Shown: positions 16,278 to 25,344 of the stretch, one piece after another
Numbering within the stretch: position 1 is the first letter of the stretch
How the letters are laid out: each line of letters starts with the position of its first letter
NCBI RefSeq assembly: GCF_052113225.1
Contig: NZ_JBFRCT010000003.1
Span: forward strand, 620,001 to 684,000
Length of the DNA stretch: 64,000 nucleotides
Origin: Pristimantibacillus sp052113225
GTDB lineage: Bacteria; Bacillota; Bacilli; Paenibacillales; Paenibacillaceae
Reading direction: 5' to 3'
Program-made: the position numbers and the translations under genes
Notes under the pieces: generated by a model
The model's database searches: none
Told to the model about the DNA's origin: nothing
What the model saw: only the letters and a program-made list of their open reading frames with translations

Positions 16278-17588
16278 ATGGACTTATTTTCTTATCAAGA
16301 AGCGGAGACGCCGCGGGCAAGATTGCTTGCCGACCGGATGCGGCCAGAGACGCTGGATGACTATATTGGGCAAGAGCATATTGTTGGAGCGGGGAAGCTG
16401 CTGAGAAGAGCGATTGAGGGAGACCAAGTATCGTCGATCTTGCTGTACGGCCCTCCAGGCTGCGGGAAGACGACGCTTGCGAATATCATCTCGAAGCGTA
16501 CGGCAGGAGAGTTCGTAAAGCTGAACGCGGTAGACGCCTCGGTAAAAGATGTACGTGAAGTTATTGAGTCAGCCAAGACGAATAAGTTGATGTATGGAAA
16601 AAAAACGATTCTATTTCTCGATGAGGTTCATCGATTTAACACTTCCAGGCAGGACGCCCTTCTGCCGGCGGTAGAGCAGGGCATTATTATTTTTATTGGA
16701 GCAACAACGGAAAATCCGTTCCATCATGTGAATGGAGCGCTGCTGTCTCGTTCTACCTTGTTCCAACTGGAACCTCTGAATGAAAAGCATGCTTTAGAGG
16801 CCATGAAGCGGGCGCTTACAGACAAGAACCGCGGCCTAGGCTTTATGATGCTGCATGCGGAGGAAGAGGCGCTTGAACATATTGCTTCTATGGCAGGCGG
16901 TGACATCCGTCGTGCACTAAATGCGCTTGAGCTTGCAGCTGTCACGACACCTTCTGAGCCGGATGGTTCAGTCCGGATTACGATGGAGGTCGCACAGGAA
17001 TCGATCAGGAAACCAACCGTCCGTGCGGACATGTCCACGCAATATGATGTTCTGTCCGCTTACCATAAGAGCATACGTGGCTCAAGCGACGCTGCTTTGT
17101 TCTGGTTCTTGTATGCGGTAGAGAAGCTAGGAATGGATCCGATGACCTTCCTGCGCAGGCTTATTGTGGCTTGCAGCGAAGATATCGGCCTTGCTAATCC
17201 GCAGGCGATGGTGCAGGCGGTGACGGCGATGGATGCTTATCATAAGATTGGTTGGCCAGAGGCCAAATATAATATCACTCAGGCCATTTTGTTTGCCGTC
17301 GAAAGTCCAAAATCTAATGCGGCAGCGATAGCAATCGGCAAAGCGATGGCGGCCATTGAAGGAGCCGGCAATGCAGAGGTACCACTTCATCTGCGTGATA
17401 CGCATTACAAAGGCGCTCAGCAGCTTGGTCATGAAGGGTACAAGTACCCGCATGATTATCCGGGCCATTACGTGAAGCAGCAGTATTTGCCGGACACCGT
17501 AGAGGGCATAACCATTTACAAAGCGACCGAGCAGGGGATGGAGGGCAAGATCCGCCAGAACCAGGAGCTTCGGAAGCGTCAGAAATAA
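16278..17588 (+). CDS. rarA: Replication-associated recombination protein RarA (MgsA)
   Basis: A 436-residue AAA+ ATPase acting at stalled replication forks. Walker A GPPGCGKTT lies near residues 59-67, Walker B is in LFLDEVHR, and sensor/arginine-finger features follow (GATTENP, LLSRSTLFQL). The C-terminal tetramerisation and MgsA domain carries EDIGLANPQAM and ends with HYVKQQYLPD. An AAAGGTTGTG stands before the ATG. It is divergent from the acyltransferase operon and shares a bidirectional terminator with the next gene. In Bacillus it also sits between tcdA and cymR. Confidence 0.96.
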   Translation: MDLFSYQEAETPRARLLADRMRPETLDDYIGQEHIVGAGKLLRRAIEGDQVSSILLYGPPGCGKTTLANIISKRTAGEFVKLNAVDASVKDVREVIESAKTNKLMYGKKTILFLDEVHRFNTSRQDALLPAVEQGIIIFIGATTENPFHHVNGALLSRSTLFQLEPLNEKHALEAMKRALTDKNRGLGFMMLHAEEEALEHIASMAGGDIRRALNALELAAVTTPSEPDGSVRITMEVAQESIRKPTVRADMSTQYDVLSAYHKSIRGSSDAALFWFLYAVEKLGMDPMTFLRRLIVACSEDIGLANPQAMVQAVTAMDAYHKIGWPEAKYNITQAILFAVESPKSNAAAIAIGKAMAAIEGAGNAEVPLHLRDTHYKGAQQLGHEGYKYPHDYPGHYVKQQYLPDTVEGITIYKATEQGMEGKIRQNQELRKRQK

Positions 17589-17631
17589 CAACAAAGAGGA
17601 CCTCCGCTTATTGGGAGGTCCTCTTTGTTGT
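17588..17631. terminator. Bidirectional terminator between rarA and the Spo0B-type kinase
   Basis: An 18-bp perfect inverted repeat, ACAACAAAGAGGACCTCC with its complement, with T-rich flanks on both strands. Confidence 0.9.
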
Positions 17632-17632
17632 C

Positions 17633-18928
17633 TTAGAGCGTAATTTGAATACTTATCTCTTCATTCTCGTACTTAAATTGAATTTCCCCATGATACTTAT
17701 TAACGGTTCTTCTAATAATCATGAGGCCATGTCCGCGGAGTGCATCCGGATTTTCTTTGGACGTATATCCGTCTTTGTAGAACAGACATTTTTGCTGCTT
17801 CGACGTCAGCACAGCGGGATTGTTCACGGTAAATACATATTGCGAGCCTGTCGTCTTGGCCGTAATATGGATCTTCCTAGCTCGTTCACCTGGATAGGCT
17901 TCAGTTGCTTCTATCGCGTTATCCAACAGGTTGGACAAAATTTTCACCAGATCCATTGACTCAATTCGGCTGTATTCTTCGGGTTCGGTATCGAAATGAA
18001 GCTCGATGCCTTTGGATTGCGCAAGCTCCCACTTACTCTGGAACAGAATCAGGACTACCGGATTGTTAATCCTGAGGGATAACTCCAGGGCTCTAGATTC
18101 TGCTGCCAATTGCTTGAGATAATCTGCTGCTCTGTCGTATTTCTTCAGCGTTAACAAGCCGTGAAGCACTTGGAAATGATTCATCAGATCATGCCGACTC
18201 GACTTGATGGAGCTCATCACCTTACTCATCTCGGACATATACATCAATTCCGATTCATGCAGTTCCTGTTTCACGCTGTTTCTATGCCATTTTCTTAAAG
18301 TGAAGAAGACGAGCAGCAGTAAGACAGCAAATAAGATATCTATTGTGAATATAATCTTGTTGCTGTTTATAACCTCTTCACTGATGGATTCCAACTGGCT
18401 GGCATCAATATCAATGGCCAGAACGCCAAGCTGTTTGCCTGATTCATTGTAGAGCGGAACTCCAACCGATAGATATACCCCATGAGACGCGTCTTTTATA
18501 ATGTCTGTATAATAGACACGTCCATCTTTGGCCTGCTGTACTTGTTTGGGAGGCACAGTACAAGGTAATCCAATAGTAAACGAACCTGTATTCTCTGGAG
18601 TTGCTGACGCCATTACTTTAGCCACATCGCTGTCATCTAATAACAACGTATAGACATATAAAGCGTTGATCCGTTTGCGGTATCGTTCGAGATACTTATT
18701 TATTTGTTCGTAATTGGAATCATGTTGTTTCGTCTCCAGAAACTTCTCATACGAATCCGTATCTAATCCTTTAGCGATCGTGTGCGCAATCGTAATATAC
18801 TGCTTAGCTAATGTAGTTTGAGTTGCCTTTTCCGTTGAATAATAAGATAAAGCAAGCTTCGCGCATGTTAATATGGCTATTATTATAAAAGAAGTAGTCA
18901 AAAATATAATTTGCCTTCGAGAATTCAT
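17633..18928 (-). CDS. Sensor histidine kinase with Spo0B-type dimerisation domain
   Basis: A 431-residue kinase. One membrane segment lies at about 9-28, an extracytoplasmic region of about 160 residues follows, and a second membrane segment lies near 188-208. A Spo0B-like alpha-hairpin carries the accepting histidine in SRHDLMNHFQVLHGLL, then a HATPase domain with NLLDNAIEAT and a C-terminal GHGLMIIRR. Kinases of this kind resemble the CitA/DcuS/NatK group. The ATG at 18928 has AAAGGACT six bases upstream, so I prefer it to an earlier in-frame start. No response regulator is adjacent on either side, so the partner is unknown. Confidence 0.9.
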   Translation of the reverse strand: MNSRRQIIFLTTSFIIIAILTCAKLALSYYSTEKATQTTLAKQYITIAHTIAKGLDTDSYEKFLETKQHDSNYEQINKYLERYRKRINALYVYTLLLDDSDVAKVMASATPENTGSFTIGLPCTVPPKQVQQAKDGRVYYTDIIKDASHGVYLSVGVPLYNESGKQLGVLAIDIDASQLESISEEVINSNKIIFTIDILFAVLLLLVFFTLRKWHRNSVKQELHESELMYMSEMSKVMSSIKSSRHDLMNHFQVLHGLLTLKKYDRAADYLKQLAAESRALELSLRINNPVVLILFQSKWELAQSKGIELHFDTEPEEYSRIESMDLVKILSNLLDNAIEATEAYPGERARKIHITAKTTGSQYVFTVNNPAVLTSKQQKCLFYKDGYTSKENPDALRGHGLMIIRRTVNKYHGEIQFKYENEEISIQITL

Positions 18929-19060
18929 TTCGACAGTCCTTTTCAGAGATAGATTGCTATTATGATTTACATATTTTGTATCTTCAAAATAGTCCAATCT
19001 TCATTATTCATGAAAACAACATGCACATCAACCCTTAATTGCTAGAAAAAATATGGAACG

Positions 19061-19094
19061 AGAAAAAGGACTTCACGATGGAAGTCCTTTTTCT
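19061..19094. terminator. Bidirectional terminator
   Basis: A 14-bp perfect stem, AGAAAAAGGACTTC with GAAGTCCTTTTTCT, loop of six. It lies downstream of the siderophore operon end with respect to the minus strand. Confidence 0.85.
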
Positions 19095-19150
19095 TGTGTT
19101 GTCTTATTCTTTTCTTTTCTTTTTTCATAAGTGAATAGTGCGCAGGGTAA

Positions 19151-19260
19151 AGGTATGTCTCCTTGAAGAGCGAAGCGCCCGCCTTTGTTCTCCCTTTTCC
19201 ACATTTCAAATGTGAGATCAAGAAACGGGAGAACAACAGCGGCTGTAAGGAGATATACCT
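19151..19260 (+). repeat. H1 asymmetric-hairpin repeat, copy C
   Basis: Outer arms AGGTATGTCTCCTT (19151) and AAGGAGATATACCT (19247) pair at 13 of 14 positions. The inner arms GTTCTCCC and GGGAGAAC are perfect. The core is GAGCGAAGCGCCCGCCTTTG on the left and CAACAGCGGCTG on the right. A small palindrome, ACATTTCAAATGT, lies in the apical part. It fills most of the 349-base gap 18929-19277. Confidence 0.8.
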
Positions 19261-19277
19261 GTCCATGGCATAGCAAT

Positions 19278-20090
19278 TCACTTCCTACCCGTCGCTACTT
19301 CACTTTTTTTCTTCCGCCCATGGGGCACAATCATAGGCGTCCCGTACAATGGATCCTTGATTACATCACATTTCAAATGGAACACTTCTTCAATCATCGA
19401 AGCATCTACAATATCCGAAGGCGCGCCTTGCGCGTAGATAGCACCATTTTTTACGGCTGCAATATGATCGGCATAACGGCAGGCCAAGTTGATATCATGC
19501 AGAACCATGACAATTGTCCGACCTTCCTGCTCATTCATCTCTTGCAGGAGGTCCAGCACCTCGATCTGATGCGTAAGGTCCAAGTAGGTCGTTGGCTCGT
19601 CGAGTAAAATAATGCCCGTCTGCTGCGCGAGTGTCATCGCGATCCACGCCCGCTGGCGCTGGCCGCCTGACAGGGAGGAGACAGAGCGTTCTGCAAGCTC
19701 TTCAATCCCTGTTGCACGCAAGGCGGATTGCACGGCTGCTTCATCTTCCTTCGACCATTGCTGCAGCCAGCTTTGATAAGGATAACGTCCCTGCTTGACG
19801 AGCTGGAGTACGGTTAAGCCTTCCGGCGCGATAGGGCCTTGCGGTAGCAGGGATAACTGCTTAGCAGCCGCTTTGGCAGGGATCGCTGACAAGTCTTTAC
19901 CGTTTAGGGTCACTTCGCCATTGGTTGGCTTAAGTAATTTGGATAAAGCGCGAAGCAGTGTCGACTTGCCGCATCCATTACTTCCAATCAGGACGGTTAT
20001 TTTCCCATCGGGAATTGCTATATTTAAATGTTCAAAGATGTACGCTCCACCATAAGAAAGGGCGATCCCTTTCGCTTCAAGAATGCTCAT
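19278..20090 (-). CDS. Siderophore ABC transporter, ATP-binding protein (FecE/FhuC type)
   Basis: A 270-residue ATPase that powers ferric-siderophore import. Walker A is GSNGCGKST near 37-45, the signature is LSGGQRQRAWIAM, Walker B with its catalytic Glu is in IILLDEPTTYLDL, and the switch His is in VLHDINLACRY. It is the last gene of a minus-strand unit, 21 bases after the second permease gene. The divergent gene at 22328 supplies the binding protein. Confidence 0.95.
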   Translation of the reverse strand: MSILEAKGIALSYGGAYIFEHLNIAIPDGKITVLIGSNGCGKSTLLRALSKLLKPTNGEVTLNGKDLSAIPAKAAAKQLSLLPQGPIAPEGLTVLQLVKQGRYPYQSWLQQWSKEDEAAVQSALRATGIEELAERSVSSLSGGQRQRAWIAMTLAQQTGIILLDEPTTYLDLTHQIEVLDLLQEMNEQEGRTIVMVLHDINLACRYADHIAAVKNGAIYAQGAPSDIVDASMIEEVFHLKCDVIKDPLYGTPMIVPHGRKKKSEVATGRK

Positions 20091-20111
20091 GGTTGTCTTC
20101 CTCCAGCTTCA

Positions 20112-21155
20112 TTATTGGTTGCGATGGCGGTATAACATGTATAGAAAGAATGGTGCACCAATGGCCGCGGTGAATACGCCAGCCGGAATATCAAGCGGAG
20201 CAAATACGGTCCGCGCCACCAAATCGGATACGAGCAAGATAATGGCACCAAGTAGTGCACTGACCGGCAGTAAACCGCCAAAGGAAGAGCCGACTAGCTT
20301 ACGCGCCATATGCGGAGCCATAAGCCCTATGAATGCAATCGCACCGCCAATAGCGATGGCCGCTCCAGCAAGAGATACGCTTAGAAGGAGTAAAATAAGC
20401 CGGTGCTTCTGAACATTCGCCCCAGCGCTTCCAGCGACGTCGTCGCCAAGCGCCTGTACATTTACATGACGGGCCATCAGCCAGGTTGCAGGGAGCAATA
20501 CGATCAGCCAAGGGAGTAGGGTGTATACATCCTTTTCCCAAGAGGAGCCGTAGATGCTTCCCGTCATAAAGGTCATCGCCCGGTTCGCCAGAAAATAAGG
20601 GCTGGCAATAATAAACATATAAGAGATGGATTTAAAGGCAGCGGATAATCCGGTACCGATGAGCACCATCCTTAATGGGGAAGCGCCTTTTTTCCAAGAT
20701 AATAAATAAAGAATAACCGTAACGGCATAGGCGCCAAGAATAGCAGCAACAGGCATCCAATGGACGGAGACATGACCGCCTAAGAAAAAGAGAAACAGCA
20801 CGGTGCCAAGAGAAGCACCTTCTGTAATTCCCGTCACATCCGGAGAGGCCAGGGGGTTACGGATCAGACCTTGAAGGACGGCACCTGCTGAGGCTAGGGC
20901 AGCACCAACGAGCAAGGCAATTACAATACGTGGAAGACGCAGCTTTAACACGATGACATCATGCATAGCACTTCCTTTGCCAATGATTGATTTAATGACA
21001 TCAATTGGAGCGATGAACTGGCTGCCGATCCCCGTGCTAAGAATAGCAGCTGCTATACAAAGCAAGAACAAGATAAGAGCAGTCCATAAGGCTTTATGTT
21101 CCAGAAGATAGGACAGCTTAGGCTTATCCCATCGGAAAGTTTTATATTTGCTCAT
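20112..21155 (-). CDS. Siderophore ABC transporter permease (FecCD family)
   Basis: A 347-residue polytopic protein of the FecCD/BtuC family with about ten membrane segments. The family stretches GAALASAGAVLQGLIRNPLA, GTGLSAAFKSI and GAIAFIGLMAPHMAR are present; the last is in the ATPase-coupling region. A hydrophilic N-terminus of about 25 residues precedes the first segment. Its start overlaps the end of the preceding permease gene by four bases (ATGA), implying translational coupling and a heterodimeric channel. Confidence 0.95.
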   Translation of the reverse strand: MSKYKTFRWDKPKLSYLLEHKALWTALILFLLCIAAAILSTGIGSQFIAPIDVIKSIIGKGSAMHDVIVLKLRLPRIVIALLVGAALASAGAVLQGLIRNPLASPDVTGITEGASLGTVLFLFFLGGHVSVHWMPVAAILGAYAVTVILYLLSWKKGASPLRMVLIGTGLSAAFKSISYMFIIASPYFLANRAMTFMTGSIYGSSWEKDVYTLLPWLIVLLPATWLMARHVNVQALGDDVAGSAGANVQKHRLILLLLSVSLAGAAIAIGGAIAFIGLMAPHMARKLVGSSFGGLLPVSALLGAIILLVSDLVARTVFAPLDIPAGVFTAAIGAPFFLYMLYRHRNQ

Positions 21156-22138
21156 GTTGTCTGTCTTCCTTTCCGAGCGATATAGACGAAGAAAGGTACT
21201 CCGATAACGGCTGTCATAACCCCGACTGGAACCTCTCTAGGCATGGCAATGTAACGGGAACCGATATCTGCGGCTACAAGCAATACGCCTCCAAGCACAG
21301 CGCTATATGGAATGATCCAGCGATAATCCGCGCCAACGAAATAACGGACAATATGAGGGATAATGATACCTATGAAAGCAATCGGGCCAGCAACGGCGAC
21401 CGATGCTCCAGCGAGCAGAATAACGGCAATAGAAGCCATCCATTTTACATAAGCCGTACGTTGACCTAATGTTTGGGCAATATCATCTCCCATTCCAAGC
21501 ACATTCAGGTGACGGGAGAGCACCATTGCGATGACAATTCCCACTGCCATGTATGGCAATACACTAACCAGCATATGCATGTCACGTCCTGCGACAGAGC
21601 CAACAAGCCAGACAAGCACCTGGTCGAACATTTTGCCGCTGGAGAGCATAAAGCCTTGCGTTAAAGAAGCAAAAAAAGCAGCAATGGAAGCGCCGGCTAG
21701 TGTGATTTTAATTGGTGTCATGCCGTCACGTCCCATACTGCCAAGAACAAAGACGATGGCACCGCTGATCGCTGCACCAAGCAAGGCCATAAGGGTGAGC
21801 GGCTGCATAGCGTTTATCCCCAGCCAGCCGGAGGCAACAACAACCATAAACGATGCTCCTGAGTTGACGCCAAATACGCTAGGAGAAGCGATCGGATTGC
21901 GAGTAACGACCTGCATGAGAGCACCAGCAACGGCGAGACTGGCACCAGCAGCCGCTGCAATAAGAGCACGAGGAACTCTTGCCGTATGAATGATCAACTG
22001 TTCTTGTATAGAAGATTGATAATGGAAGAGGGAGTCGAATACAGTTGCAATCGGAATATCAGTGACACCGAATGCGATACTGCAAATAATGGCTGCTCCA
22101 AGCAGCAGAAGGGATAAGAATAAACCTGTTAATCTCAT
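21152..22138 (-). CDS. Siderophore ABC transporter permease (FecCD family)
   Basis: A 328-residue FecCD-family permease, about ten membrane segments, with GASLAVAGALMQVVTRNPIA, GASIAAFFASL and GPIAFIGIIIPHIVR. It is the first gene of the minus-strand import operon and lies directly downstream of the Fur-box region shared with the divergent binding-protein gene. Confidence 0.95.
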   Translation of the reverse strand: MRLTGLFLSLLLLGAAIICSIAFGVTDIPIATVFDSLFHYQSSIQEQLIIHTARVPRALIAAAAGASLAVAGALMQVVTRNPIASPSVFGVNSGASFMVVVASGWLGINAMQPLTLMALLGAAISGAIVFVLGSMGRDGMTPIKITLAGASIAAFFASLTQGFMLSSGKMFDQVLVWLVGSVAGRDMHMLVSVLPYMAVGIVIAMVLSRHLNVLGMGDDIAQTLGQRTAYVKWMASIAVILLAGASVAVAGPIAFIGIIIPHIVRYFVGADYRWIIPYSAVLGGVLLVAADIGSRYIAMPREVPVGVMTAVIGVPFFVYIARKGRQTT

Positions 22139-22233
22139 AAGCTGTATGCAAACTCCTTTTTCACGGATAACGGCAAACGATTAATATGTACCTAGTGAAG
22201 TTTAATAGAGTGGTCAGGTCATGTCAATGAATA

Positions 22234-22248
22234 TGATAATCGTTCTCA
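22234..22248. promoter_or_regulatory. Fur box 1
   Basis: TGATAAT-C-GTTCTCA matches the 7-1-7 Fur consensus (TGATAAT-N-ATTATCA) at 12 of 14 arm positions. It lies in the divergent promoter region of the siderophore genes. Confidence 0.8.
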
Positions 22249-22294
22249 AAATTTTCATTGACTCTGGCAATGTTTTCTTTTATAGTGTTGCAAG

Positions 22295-22309
22295 TGAGAA
22301 ATATTATCA
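22295..22309. promoter_or_regulatory. Fur box 2
   Basis: TGAGAAA-T-ATTATCA matches the 7-1-7 consensus at 12 of 14 positions and ends just before the ribosome site of the binding-protein gene. Two boxes 61 bases apart would let Fur-Fe silence both directions. Confidence 0.75.
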
Positions 22310-22327
22310 ATGGGAGGCACTACACTT

Positions 22328-23341
22328 ATGTTTAAGACTAGAAAGAAAACAATCTGGCTGGCGCTCTGCACGATTATTATTGCAATACTCGCCGCAGGCT
22401 GTGGCTCTAATTCTAATAATAATGCCGGTTCTGAAGCTTCAAATAATAAGTCTGGTGCAAATGCAGAACAACCAGCTTCGAATGAAACTCGTGTTGTGAA
22501 GCATGCCATGGGCGAGACCGAAATTAAAGGCACACCACAGCGTGTAGTTGTACTTACAAATGAAGGGACTGAAGCCGTGCTTGCCCTTGGCGTAAAACCC
22601 GTTGGCGCAGTTAAATCCTTTACAGGTAATCCATGGTATGACCATATCGCAGCGGATATGGAAGGCGTTGAGGTTGTTGGCGAAGAAGGCCAGCCGAACC
22701 TGGAGCTGGTTGCGGGCCTCCAGCCGGATCTTATTATCGCGAATAAAATGAGACATGAAGAAATTTATGAGCAGTTGAAGGCTATTGCGCCAACGGTCGA
22801 GGCAGAAACACTGCGCGGCGCATGGAAGGATAATTTCAAGCTGTATGCCGAAGCACTTGGTAAAACAGAAGAAGGCAACAAGCTGATCGCTGATTTTGAT
22901 GCACGTATTGAAGATTTTAAAGCACAAGCCGGAGATAAGCTGAAAGAAACGGTATCCTTCGTTCGCTTTATGGGCGGAAAAACACGGGTTTATCACACGG
23001 ATACATTCTCGGGTGTTATCGCAGGCCAAATCGGACTTACTCGTAACGAGATGACACTGAATGCGAAAGAACAATTTGCTGATGAAATTACGAAGGAACG
23101 CCTGCCAGAAGCTGATGCAGACCGTATCTTCTACTTCACTTATGATACTGGTGACGGCAAAGGCTCAGCCCAAGAACAAGAATGGACAAATGATCCGATC
23201 TGGAAAGGTCTAAGCGCGATGAAAGAAGGCCATGTCTACCGTGTGGATGATGCGATCTGGAATACAGCCGGCGGTATTAAAGCAGCTAACCTGATGCTTG
23301 ATCAGCTTGCTGAAATCTATGGAATCAAGCTTACGAAGTAA
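22328..23341 (+). CDS. Siderophore-binding lipoprotein of the ABC importer
   Basis: A 337-residue lipoprotein that captures ferric siderophore outside the membrane. The signal peptide ends in the lipobox LAAGC near residue 23, followed by an Asn/Ser/Gly linker. The rest is a helical-backbone type III binding fold (PQRVVVLTNEGTEAVLALGVKP, then GQPNLELVAGLQPDLII). An ATG at 22310 is in frame, but GGGAGG lies just after it and ten bases before 22328, so 22328 is preferred. It is divergent from the permease operon, with Fur boxes between. Confidence 0.95.
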   Translation: MFKTRKKTIWLALCTIIIAILAAGCGSNSNNNAGSEASNNKSGANAEQPASNETRVVKHAMGETEIKGTPQRVVVLTNEGTEAVLALGVKPVGAVKSFTGNPWYDHIAADMEGVEVVGEEGQPNLELVAGLQPDLIIANKMRHEEIYEQLKAIAPTVEAETLRGAWKDNFKLYAEALGKTEEGNKLIADFDARIEDFKAQAGDKLKETVSFVRFMGGKTRVYHTDTFSGVIAGQIGLTRNEMTLNAKEQFADEITKERLPEADADRIFYFTYDTGDGKGSAQEQEWTNDPIWKGLSAMKEGHVYRVDDAIWNTAGGIKAANLMLDQLAEIYGIKLTK

Positions 23342-23356
23342 TAAGTTCCACTAAGG

Positions 23357-23407
23357 AAAAAGAAGCTCCTAAACCACCAATACTGTGGGATAGGAGCTTC
23401 TTTTTTT
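23357..23407 (+). terminator. Terminator after the siderophore-binding gene
   Basis: AGAAGCTCCTA pairs with TAGGAGCTTCT, followed by seven T; an A run on the other side may also serve the convergent copD. Confidence 0.85.
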
Positions 23408-23423
23408 ATTTTCACTTTAGTTC

Positions 23424-24512
23424 TCATCCTTGAATACTGAACATAAGAGCAAAGTAGCCAAATATCGAAGTTAGCAGTCCCATTGCGAATGCGGGATACA
23501 CTTTGTTATCCCTGTACATCCGAATGAGGCCCACCATCATGATGACAGCGGCAGCGAGCATAAGAATGCTGTCCAGGCCGATCGAAAGCTTTAACGTCAA
23601 ATCAGGACTGAAATGTCCATTGTAGATGGTCGTAAACAGCTTTGATGGAGAGACCGATTGCAGCGTTTCCTTCACATTATGCGGAGGAGTCTGCTGACCT
23701 AATGCACCCGTAACGATAAACAGCAGCATGGCGATGATGCTTTCAGCTTTCAGCCAAGGCTTTGGATTAAAGCTGCTATCCTCATTAAGCTTTTTCCGGT
23801 AACCAAAGCCGTTTGTATAAGCAAATAACAACAGTGGTGCGATTAGCACATGTTTAAGCAGCAGCATCTGTCCGTACGGCAGCATCCAGGAGTTGACATA
23901 CTGCGGTGTTGTAAAACTCATCAATATAATGCCTGCGATAAAAGTAATAAGCATGCAGCCTATCGCGAGCGGTGAGAACCAGCCTAGGAAAGCATCCCAA
24001 TTGCGGCTGTCCTTCGAGAACCAGCTTACGGCCAATAATACGCCAATCCATGCTGTAACAGCAAGGAAATGGGCAGAGTGGACAAGCCAGCCCTTTGTGC
24101 CATAAAGCGATGAAGCGTGGCTTGCATAGCCAAGCCATAAGATGAGAAGGAACATAATGAACAAGCCGACCTTCGGCATATGTTTATCGTCACGGAAGGA
24201 ACGAAGGCCAAGAAGAAAGGCAAGGCCAATCGATGCGACTGTCGACCAGATCCACGCTTTGCCATTGTTTAGCTCAAGCAGGATATTTTTTACCATTTCT
24301 CCATAAGGGATCTCCACATCTTTGGCAAACAATACGGCAGATTGATGGATCGGAACAAATTCCAGAATCGGAATGGCAATTGTACAAGCAAGCAGCAGTC
24401 CGGATGGAACTTGAACAAGCGGACGTCTATGCTCAGGAATAACTCGTAAAATAAACGTTCCAGTCAGAATGGCGAAGCATACGTACAGTAGAGCCTCGCT
24501 AACATAACTCAT
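23424..24512 (-). CDS. CopD-family copper transport/resistance membrane protein
   Basis: A 362-residue polytopic protein with about nine membrane segments, matching the CopD domain also found at the C-terminus of Bacillus YcnJ. Histidines in or near membrane segments (AHFLAVTAWIG, LKHVLIAPLLL) are typical copper-ligand candidates. The ATG at 24512 overlaps the copC stop in an ATGA, so the two are translationally coupled. The role is probably copper uptake or handling in partnership with CopC; the direction cannot be decided from sequence. Confidence 0.88.
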   Translation of the reverse strand: MSYVSEALLYVCFAILTGTFILRVIPEHRRPLVQVPSGLLLACTIAIPILEFVPIHQSAVLFAKDVEIPYGEMVKNILLELNNGKAWIWSTVASIGLAFLLGLRSFRDDKHMPKVGLFIMFLLILWLGYASHASSLYGTKGWLVHSAHFLAVTAWIGVLLAVSWFSKDSRNWDAFLGWFSPLAIGCMLITFIAGIILMSFTTPQYVNSWMLPYGQMLLLKHVLIAPLLLFAYTNGFGYRKKLNEDSSFNPKPWLKAESIIAMLLFIVTGALGQQTPPHNVKETLQSVSPSKLFTTIYNGHFSPDLTLKLSIGLDSILMLAAAVIMMVGLIRMYRDNKVYPAFAMGLLTSIFGYFALMFSIQG

Positions 24513-25105
24513 TTGCGGCGCCTCCGGATCAAGAAGAATACGGCCGCAACAACAACGACTCCAGCAATAATCCAAATATCAGTATTTGATTGGCTGTTTT
24601 TGCTGGCTGTATCATCTTCCGCCGTTGCAGAAGGAGCGGGGTCTTCCGATACAGTTGGTGATGCTGATGCATTCTCGTCAGGTGCTGTAGCCTCATTGGC
24701 GGCAGGTGATGGCGATTCTGTCGCCGTAGATGTTGCTTCTGGTGTAGGAGTTTCAGGCGCATTAACGGTAAAAGCATATTCACCATCAACCGCATGGCCG
24801 TCAGCACCGATAATGGTCCATTTAACCGTATAAGCGCCATTCTTTAACGGTTCGGCAATGCTGCTGCTCATTGTTGCCTCGTTGATTGTAATATCTTCTG
24901 TTGCTACTTGCTCACCAGTCTCATTGATGAGCTTGAACTTACTCAAATTTTCAATATTCGTGTTAAACGTCATGGAAATTTCAGTTGGAGAAGCTGTAAC
25001 GGTCGCATCCTTTGCAGGCGTTGATTCACTGATTCTCGAGTGAGCCATAGCGACGCTTGGCAGAAGGAATAGGGCAGCTAAACAGATTAGTAGAATTCGT
25101 TTCAT
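24509..25105 (-). CDS. CopC-domain copper-binding surface protein
   Basis: A 198-residue protein with a signal peptide cleaved after AMA, so the mature N-terminus would begin HSR, the histidine that coordinates Cu(II) in CopC proteins. The CopC beta-barrel covers about 25-120 (STPAKDATV, GADGHAVDGEYAF with a second ligand-type His). A 50-residue Pro/Ser/Thr/Glu/Ala linker, one membrane segment and RRRRK at the end anchor it to the membrane. The start at 25105 has GAGGGTGA upstream; an ATG six codons earlier overlaps that site and is less likely. Confidence 0.92.
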   Translation of the reverse strand: MKRILLICLAALFLLPSVAMAHSRISESTPAKDATVTASPTEISMTFNTNIENLSKFKLINETGEQVATEDITINEATMSSSIAEPLKNGAYTVKWTIIGADGHAVDGEYAFTVNAPETPTPEATSTATESPSPAANEATAPDENASASPTVSEDPAPSATAEDDTASKNSQSNTDIWIIAGVVVVAAVFFLIRRRRK

Positions 25106-25344
25106 TATGTAGATCACCCTCATTTATTGGATTAATTGATGTCATTATAACAGATCGTCTGCAGCTTGCGGCTTTGCCTTTTTGAACAATATGAGAAGCT
25201 CTAATCTGATTAATTCTGCATAATGAGACATTCAATCCGAATAGACTGAATTACCGCAGCCTTAAGATTACAATAATTAAAGCAGCGGCTTGGATTAACC
25301 TGTAGTAGAAGTTAATTTCCTTTTCGAAGGAGGTGCGCCTGTCG

